From NCBI GenBank assembly GCA_963931865.1, contig OZ007511.1, forward strand, positions 3,917,626 through 3,981,625: a DNA stretch of 64,000 nt, in the 5' to 3' direction. A model generated the notes under the pieces. That model saw nothing but the letters and a program-made list of their open reading frames with translations, was not told the DNA's origin and did not search any database. Shown here piece by piece: positions 57,975 to 64,000 of this stretch; the stretch's first letter is position 1, and each line of letters opens with the position of its first letter. The stretch is from Axinella damicornis (taxonomy: Eukaryota > Porifera > Demospongiae > Axinellida > Axinellidae). Both the position numbers and the translations under genes were made by a program.

Positions 57975-60900
57975 ATGGCCACAAAACAGCAGCTGAAGTC
58001 ACAGCTGGACTCTCTGCAGAGTGAGAACCAACGGCTCGAGGAGCTGGTGGACGAATTGCGCACAAAGCCCGAGTGGGTGGAATTGGCCGAGAAGGAGAGG
58101 GCCTACGACAATGCGGCAAAGCAGCTCGAAGCGCTGCAGGAGGAAAACTCCATGCTGAGGCAGCACTTGGCGAACGACCAGAGCACTAACAAAGAAGCGG
58201 AGATAGCGACTCTGTCGAGACAAATACAAGAAGCTATCCAGGAAGCCGAGTCCGCGAAGGAAAGAGCAGAAGCGGCCGAATTGGAAGCCGAACGAATGGC
58301 AGCGGTAGTTGAGACTGCGAAGGAAAGAGCAGAAGCGGCCGAGTCGGAAGTCGAACGAATGGCGGCAACAGTAGCGACCGCGGAGGAAGGAGAGAAAGCG
58401 GCTGTGTTAGAGGTCACCCGATTGTCAGAAGAATTCGCGCACGCAGAATTGGAGCGTCTCCGCGATATGAATGCACGGCAGACAAAAGCGGAGAAACGAG
58501 AGCAGCAGTTGGAGGCCCAATTAGGGGCAGCCGAAAGCCGACTTCAAGAAGTTCTGCATCGTACGTCAGAGGCGGCTTCCCAGTCGCATGAGAATGGCCA
58601 GCACAAAAGACAACCGACAGAGCCCAAACCCGAACTCCTACAAAGACTACAGGTGGAAATGGAGCTAAAAGATGAAGAGCTACACCTTGGGAAACTGCCA
58701 AGCAGACGGGCAGAGGGCAGAACTCCTCCATTGTTGAGGGAGTCACCACTGCATTGTGATAGTAAGGAGTTGCCTCCACCTCTGATTCACCTGCAGATGC
58801 CTGACAGAGGAGTGGTGCAGATGAATGCTGGAGACTACCAGATGCCTGGCAGAGGGGTGGCGCAGACGACTGCTGGAGACTACCAGATGCCTGGCAGAGG
58901 AGTGGTGCAGTTCCGACAGATGACTGCTGGAGACCACCAGATGCCTGACAGAGGAGTGGGGCAGTTCCAACAGATGACTGCTGGAGACCACCAGATGCCT
59001 GACAGAGGGGTGGCGCAGACGACTGCTGGTGACTACCAGATGCCTGGCAGAGGAGTGGTGCAGTTCCGACAGATGACTGCAGGAGACCACCAGATGCCTG
59101 ACAGAGGGGTGGCGCAGACGACTGCTGGTGTCTACCAGATGCCTGGCAGAGGAGTGGTGCAGTTCCGACAGATGACTGCTGGAGACCACCAGATGCCTGA
59201 CAGAGGGGTGGCGCAGACGACTGCTGGAGACTACCAGATGCCTGGCAGAGGAGTGGTGCAGTTCCGACAGATGACTGCTGGAGACCACCAGATGCCTGAC
59301 AGAGGAGTGCAGTTCCAACAGATGACTGCTGGAGACCACCAGATGCCTGACAGAGGGGTACAGTTCCGACAGATGACTGCTGGAGACCACCAGATGCCTG
59401 ACAGAGGGGTGGCGCAGACGACTGCTGGAGACTACCAGATGCCTGGCAGAGGAGTGGGGCAGTTCCGACAGATGACTGCTGGAGACCACCAGATGCCTGA
59501 CAGAGGAGTGCAGTTCCGACAGATGACTGCTGGAGACCACCAGATGCCTGACAGAGGGGTGCAGTTCCGACAGATGACTGCTGGAGACCACCAGATGCCT
59601 GACAGAGGGGTGCAGTTCCGACAGATGACTGCTGGAGACCACCAGATGCCTGACAGAGGGTTGGAGCAGAACCAGCAATTTACCCAAGCACTAGGGAACC
59701 TAGCACAGCAGTTACCCCCTCTACCAATGTTCTCAGGGGATGACCCTGCACGAGATAGTGGATCGTTCCGAGAGTGGCTGGAACAATTTGAGATGGTGGC
59801 AGACTTGACTCAATGGAGTGATGGTGTGAAGCTAAAGCAGATGGTCCTGAGACTACGTGGATCAGCCCAAGCATTTTATCGCACCTGTGCAGTGGAGCGA
59901 AAAAGGGATTATCAGGCCCTGGTTCAAGACTTGGAGAACCGGTTCACTCCTGTGCGGATTCAGGCTCTTGAGAGCAGCATATTTCGTGAGAGGAGGCAAA
60001 AGGAAGGAGAATTGGTGGATACCTATGCACAAGACTTGCAGCGGTTATTCCAGAAAGCATATCCGAAAGCTCTACAGGGGAGTGAAGATGCTCAAGTGAT
60101 GGGTCGATCAGTGCTGAGTAATCAGTTCATTGGAGGCCTACTCCCAGATCTGAAGAGAAAGATTGCCTACATTGAAGGAGCCACTTTTTCAGAGCTATGG
60201 CAGAAAGCCCGTTTTGAGGAGGCACGGTTACAAGATCTGACTAGGACTGGACCTCCGACCTCTACTCCTTCAATGAAGCAACGGCTTCATCAGGAAAAAC
60301 AGCAGAGGCAAGGAGGACAACCACCTCCAATATGTCCCACAGGACAACCATCAATGAGACCAATAGGACAGGCGGATGATGAGAAAAGAAGAAACCTACA
60401 ATTTGTCAAGTGTTACAACTGCAGCAGGTATGGACACCTTGCGAAGGACTGCCGTTCTGTTCGACAGATGGGAGAAGCGCAAGCTCGCACTCAAAACCAG
60501 GGTAGTGCTAAACCCAGTTCCAGGAACACTGCAACTCGAACAGCTGCTGTTGTATCTGTCGAGGGTGAATCTCAATCTCCTGTTGAAAATGAGCCCTTCA
60601 AGTGGATGTATGAGATGTATGGAGTGTCACGAGTGAATGACCTGACTAAGGACGGTGCTCCTCGCTTGGGACCTACTCTGATTATCCCATTAAAAGTTGA
60701 TGGTGTTCCTGTACAAGCTCTGATTGACACTGGATGTCCAGCTACAATTATTTCCCGAGAGATATGTAGGAGGATTTTGGACAACCAAGAAGGACAACCA
60801 TTGTCCCCAGAACAGAGGAAGGACAGGGCTATAAAGAGGCTGCAACAGCCCAGCCTACTCCTGAAGGCATACTGCGGAAAGGAACTCTGTATTGGAGCAG

Positions 60901-63900
60901 AAATAGCAGTCCAGGTGGCAACCCCACATCATGCAGTGAACAGGGTTGTTTTGGTGCAGAAAGACACCCCGGTGGATATGCTTTTGGGAACTGATCTGAT
61001 GTTTGCCCTGGGAATTCGAGTTCTGTATGGTGATGGACAATCTCTGCTAGAGCAAGTTGAAGAACAGCCTATTCTAGGTGATGGGCAGCCACAACCTCTT
61101 CCAATTGACAACTGGACGATCCCAAGTGATGGCCAACGTGATGGGGGATCTTTTCAAACTGTGATACAGCCAGTTGAGATACAACCTGTACCTAATCAAG
61201 TCGAAGAGCAGCAAACTGTTCAGCCTGAGGACTCGCAAACAGTTGAGAATGAGGACTCGCAAACAGTTGAGTATGAGGACTTGCAAAATGTTGAGTCTGA
61301 GGACTCACTTCATCAGGATATACCGATGTCCACTGCGGGCGTGTCACAACCACAACCTGGTGATACTCCTAACAACCAGAAGTCAATATCCCCATGCCTT
61401 AAAATTGGAAATAGAAGATATCCTGTCCTTGGTTCTTCTGATCATGGGCAAGTTCGTGCATCTAGTACGACTAACCAAAAGTCACAGAGTGAACGAAGAA
61501 TACCAGTGCGTTTGATACGAGCCTGCAAGCTTCCTGGGCGTTGTGGAAAATTGTTGAAAGCCAAATTGGAAAGAACTCCACCTGTATCGTCCCTCAACTG
61601 GCTCTTTGAACCCAAAACTGGGCTGCATGACAATGCCCTTGAAGTTGCTGATGCTGTTGTCAAACCAGAGGAAAAATGTATTGTATTACCAGTATGCAAT
61701 TCCTCAGGATCACCTACTCGACTGAAGAGAGGGCGAGTCCTCGGTTGGCTTCAGCCAGCTGAAGTATTAGATCCTGAAGGCAATATCGATGCAATGGTTG
61801 ATGGCTCAGATGCCACAGCATTTGGTGAAGAAACTGATGAAGTGCTCAATAAACCACCTCTTGAAACAGACAATGGGTCAGATTGCGAAACTTGTGATAG
61901 AGCTGAAGCTGAAATTGAGTCAAATGCAAGAGTGGGAACAGAACCTGCTAGCTCTGACAGCACAAGAGTGGAACGACTGAAGGCCATGTTGCGCCTGGAT
62001 CAGTCTGATGTGGGCCCAGCGGAACGGGAAGCTCTTGAAGCTTTTCTAGTTGATCATGCTGATCTCTTTGCCCTTGACAATAGCGAATTGGGATGCACAG
62101 ATGTTGTCACTCATTGCATTGACACCGGAACTCACATTCCAGTCCGCCAACCCCCTCGTCGAACCCCTTTTGCCTTGCGCAGTCAAGTGGATGAGATGGT
62201 CCAAGACATGTTGGATCAGGATATCGTTCAACCAACATCTAGCCCTTGGGCTAGTCCGATAGTGCTCGTCAAGAAAAAGGATGGCTCTATGAGGTTTTGT
62301 GTGGACTATCGCCGCCTCAATTCCATTACAAAGTTGGATGTCTACCCACTTCCCAGAATTGATGAGACACTTGATGTCCTTGCTGGAGCAAGATTCTTTA
62401 CAACACTGGATTTGGCCTCGGGATATTGGCAAGTCACTGTTGATCCAGCTGCAAGGGAGAAGACGGCTTTTGTCACACATACTGGTCTGTATGAATTTAA
62501 GGTCATGCCCTTTGGCCTCTGCAATGCTCCAGCAACATTCCAGCGTCTCATGGAGGTTGTTCTGGCAGGTCTAAATCGCAAACAATGCTTTGTCTATTTG
62601 GATGACATCCTAATTATTTCTCATAATTGGGAGGAGCACCTGGAGAATCTACAGCTTGTGTTTGATCGCCTCAGGAGGGCTGGGTTACGACTGAAACCCA
62701 AGAAATGTACCTTTGCTCAACGGAAAGCCTTGTATCTTGGCCATATAATTTCAGAAGAAGGCATTGAAGTGGATCCAGAAAAAGTGGAGAAAGTGAGAAA
62801 CTATCCCATCCCAAACAATCTCAGAAGCCTCCAGCAATTCTTGGGGCTAGTCTCATATTATCGTCGCTTCATTCCAAATTGTTCTAAAGTGACCAATCCC
62901 CTACACTGCCTCACACGGAAAGATGTGCCTTTCATCTGGTCAGATTCCTGCCAAGAATCATTTGACAGGCTAAAGATGCTGTTAACCTCCACTCCTGTTC
63001 TAGCATTCCCCAACTTCCAGCAACCTTTTATCCTGGAAACTGATGCTTCGGGAATTGGACTTGGAGCTGTCTTGTCTCAGCAGCAAGAAGATGGCTCAAT
63101 ACGTCCGAGTGCATATGCCAGCAGAGGACTGCAGAAGCATGAGCGGAACTACAGTATCAGCGAGCTGGAGGCCTTGGCAGTTGTGTGGGCATCAAAACAT
63201 TTTCATGTTTACCTATATGGCCACCACTGCACCGTATATACAGACCACAGTGCATTGAAATCTTTGTTGAATACCCCACATCCCTCTGGGAAACTGGCTC
63301 GTTGGGGCCTGGCATTACAAGAGCTTGATCTTGACATCCAATACCGATCTGGGAAAGAAAACAAAAATGCAGATGTGCTCTCCCGACTACCAATACTCCT
63401 TGATCAACCAACCACAGAGTCTAACTCAAGCACTGCAGATTGTTCTGTGGCAAGAGTAGAAGTAGAGCCAGCATTAGAAGAGCCAGAAGTGCCAACCCAA
63501 GAGTGGCAGAATGCTCAGAAAGCAGATGGTGAATTTGGCTCCACTATTGCATTCCTGGGGGAAGGGACCCTACCTGCTGATAGCAAGTCAGCAAAGAAAG
63601 TTGTTCAAACAGCCCAGCAGTACTCCCTCCTGGATGGTGTCCTCTATTATGCCCAGACAGATGGTTGTTTAATGGTGGCTGTCCCAGCATCACTCCGCCA
63701 CAAATTGTTTGAGGAAGCTCATGGAGGATTGTTCTCTGGACACCTCCGTGAAGCCAAAATCTACAGTCAACTGAGGAAACATTACTGGTGGCCAGGGATG
63801 CGCTCAGACATTCGGAAATGGTGCAAAGCATGTCTCGTTTGTGCAACCCGTAAAATAGGACAAGCTACCAAACCACCACTTTGTCCAATTCCAGTGGCAG

Positions 63901-64000
63901 GGTCCTTTGACTGTGTTGGAGTAGATGTTTTGCAACTTCCTCACACACTTGATGGCAATCAGTATGCTGTGGTGTTTGTGGACTATCTAACCAAGTGGCC
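57975..64000 (+). CDS. Gag-Pol polyprotein of a Ty3/Gypsy-type retrotransposon, 3' end outside window
   Basis: One frame from ATG 57975 stays open to the window end (at least 2008 codons), with no frameshift between gag and pol. In order: coiled-coil-like N-terminus rich in Glu/Ala (residues 1-230), 18 tandem repeats (about 274-565), Gag core (WLEQFEMVADL region, about 590-740), CCHC zinc knuckle CYNCSRYGHLAKDC (813-826), protease LIDTG (about 916-920), reverse transcriptase with FVYLDD (1539-1544), RNase H starting ETDASG (D at 1690), and integrase HHCC zinc region (about 1916-1960) then the start of the catalytic core. Order PR-RT-RH-IN is that of Metaviridae. The absence of stops suggests a young, possibly active copy. 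The N-terminal extension and repeats are unusual for Gag. Confidence 0.9.
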   Translation, partial: MATKQQLKSQLDSLQSENQRLEELVDELRTKPEWVELAEKERAYDNAAKQLEALQEENSMLRQHLANDQSTNKEAEIATLSRQIQEAIQEAESAKERAEAAELEAERMAAVVETAKERAEAAESEVERMAATVATAEEGEKAAVLEVTRLSEEFAHAELERLRDMNARQTKAEKREQQLEAQLGAAESRLQEVLHRTSEAASQSHENGQHKRQPTEPKPELLQRLQVEMELKDEELHLGKLPSRRAEGRTPPLLRESPLHCDSKELPPPLIHLQMPDRGVVQMNAGDYQMPGRGVAQTTAGDYQMPGRGVVQFRQMTAGDHQMPDRGVGQFQQMTAGDHQMPDRGVAQTTAGDYQMPGRGVVQFRQMTAGDHQMPDRGVAQTTAGVYQMPGRGVVQFRQMTAGDHQMPDRGVAQTTAGDYQMPGRGVVQFRQMTAGDHQMPDRGVQFQQMTAGDHQMPDRGVQFRQMTAGDHQMPDRGVAQTTAGDYQMPGRGVGQFRQMTAGDHQMPDRGVQFRQMTAGDHQMPDRGVQFRQMTAGDHQMPDRGVQFRQMTAGDHQMPDRGLEQNQQFTQALGNLAQQLPPLPMFSGDDPARDSGSFREWLEQFEMVADLTQWSDGVKLKQMVLRLRGSAQAFYRTCAVERKRDYQALVQDLENRFTPVRIQALESSIFRERRQKEGELVDTYAQDLQRLFQKAYPKALQGSEDAQVMGRSVLSNQFIGGLLPDLKRKIAYIEGATFSELWQKARFEEARLQDLTRTGPPTSTPSMKQRLHQEKQQRQGGQPPPICPTGQPSMRPIGQADDEKRRNLQFVKCYNCSRYGHLAKDCRSVRQMGEAQARTQNQGSAKPSSRNTATRTAAVVSVEGESQSPVENEPFKWMYEMYGVSRVNDLTKDGAPRLGPTLIIPLKVDGVPVQALIDTGCPATIISREICRRILDNQEGQPLSPEQRKDRAIKRLQQPSLLLKAYCGKELCIGAEIAVQVATPHHAVNRVVLVQKDTPVDMLLGTDLMFALGIRVLYGDGQSLLEQVEEQPILGDGQPQPLPIDNWTIPSDGQRDGGSFQTVIQPVEIQPVPNQVEEQQTVQPEDSQTVENEDSQTVEYEDLQNVESEDSLHQDIPMSTAGVSQPQPGDTPNNQKSISPCLKIGNRRYPVLGSSDHGQVRASSTTNQKSQSERRIPVRLIRACKLPGRCGKLLKAKLERTPPVSSLNWLFEPKTGLHDNALEVADAVVKPEEKCIVLPVCNSSGSPTRLKRGRVLGWLQPAEVLDPEGNIDAMVDGSDATAFGEETDEVLNKPPLETDNGSDCETCDRAEAEIESNARVGTEPASSDSTRVERLKAMLRLDQSDVGPAEREALEAFLVDHADLFALDNSELGCTDVVTHCIDTGTHIPVRQPPRRTPFALRSQVDEMVQDMLDQDIVQPTSSPWASPIVLVKKKDGSMRFCVDYRRLNSITKLDVYPLPRIDETLDVLAGARFFTTLDLASGYWQVTVDPAAREKTAFVTHTGLYEFKVMPFGLCNAPATFQRLMEVVLAGLNRKQCFVYLDDILIISHNWEEHLENLQLVFDRLRRAGLRLKPKKCTFAQRKALYLGHIISEEGIEVDPEKVEKVRNYPIPNNLRSLQQFLGLVSYYRRFIPNCSKVTNPLHCLTRKDVPFIWSDSCQESFDRLKMLLTSTPVLAFPNFQQPFILETDASGIGLGAVLSQQQEDGSIRPSAYASRGLQKHERNYSISELEALAVVWASKHFHVYLYGHHCTVYTDHSALKSLLNTPHPSGKLARWGLALQELDLDIQYRSGKENKNADVLSRLPILLDQPTTESNSSTADCSVARVEVEPALEEPEVPTQEWQNAQKADGEFGSTIAFLGEGTLPADSKSAKKVVQTAQQYSLLDGVLYYAQTDGCLMVAVPASLRHKLFEEAHGGLFSGHLREAKIYSQLRKHYWWPGMRSDIRKWCKACLVCATRKIGQATKPPLCPIPVAGSFDCVGVDVLQLPHTLDGNQYAVVFVDYLTKW
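58794..59665 (+). repeat. In-frame tandem repeats in Gag, 18 copies
   Basis: The motif QMPDRG or QMPGRG recurs 18 times in units of 45, 51 or 54 nt, each encoding QMP-RGV-Q-TAGD(Y/H). Early units alternate short and long forms; late ones are nearly identical. All unit lengths are multiples of three. Confidence 0.95.

Noticed and set aside
58743..59687. Long minus-strand frame of about 314 residues rich in HLVVSSSHLSEL repeats
   Set aside because: It is the antisense shadow of the in-frame Gag repeats; no start context or domain, and repeat lengths that are multiples of three keep both strands open.

Overview
The window looks like genomic DNA of an early-branching animal; a demosponge is my best guess. 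I infer this from intron-rich genes for large modular extracellular and seven-helix proteins (adhesion GPCRs with Calx-beta, hormone-receptor-motif, GAIN and IgGFc-binding modules), introns packed with short inverted-repeat transposons, and a Ty3/Gypsy-type retrotransposon. No gene name or species can be proven from the sequence alone.

All host genes read on the minus strand, so gene order in the direction of transcription runs from high to low coordinates. Gene B (39733-56888, 5' end not seen) is an adhesion GPCR with at least six Calx-beta domains, then GAIN, GPS and seven membrane helices. Next comes gene D (36788-37951), a broken remnant of a 5' gene end. Gene A (15436-31541) is a complete adhesion GPCR: signal peptide, IgGFc-binding domain, two Calx-beta domains, a hormone-receptor motif (HRM), GAIN, GPS, seven helices. 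Gene C (5' end at 14645, running off the left edge) has a signal peptide, a small Cys-rich module, a Calx-like half-module and eight Calx-beta domains.

Genes A and B share their 3' ten exons with identical exon lengths and splice phases (only the last exon differs in length), and the homology continues through the intergenic DNA into the 5' ends of genes C and D. The locus is therefore a tandem segmental duplication of a [GPCR + Calx-beta gene] block. The ectodomains upstream of the GAIN region differ completely, and the switch falls in one phase-1 intron. Both Calx-beta arrays are built from a two-domain, four-exon unit (684 nt x4 in gene C; 690 nt x3 in gene B). Nearly every exon starts and ends in phase 1, so units can be gained or lost without frameshift.

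The rest is mobile and repetitive DNA: a TAGCC-ended element with 9-bp target duplications that carries a RecQ-helicase fragment, itself broken by a 2-kb palindrome that is in turn broken by a tRNA-derived SINE (11164-13859); piggyBac-like, hAT-like and TA-target MITEs; several foldbacks; G-rich and GT microsatellites in the Calx-beta introns. From about 57316 to the right edge the plus strand is retroelement DNA: a fragment resembling the tail of a reverse-transcriptase polyprotein, then a 5' LTR, a tRNA-Pro-type primer binding site and one long Gag-Pol frame open to the window end. A 200-base assembly gap lies at 33801-34000.
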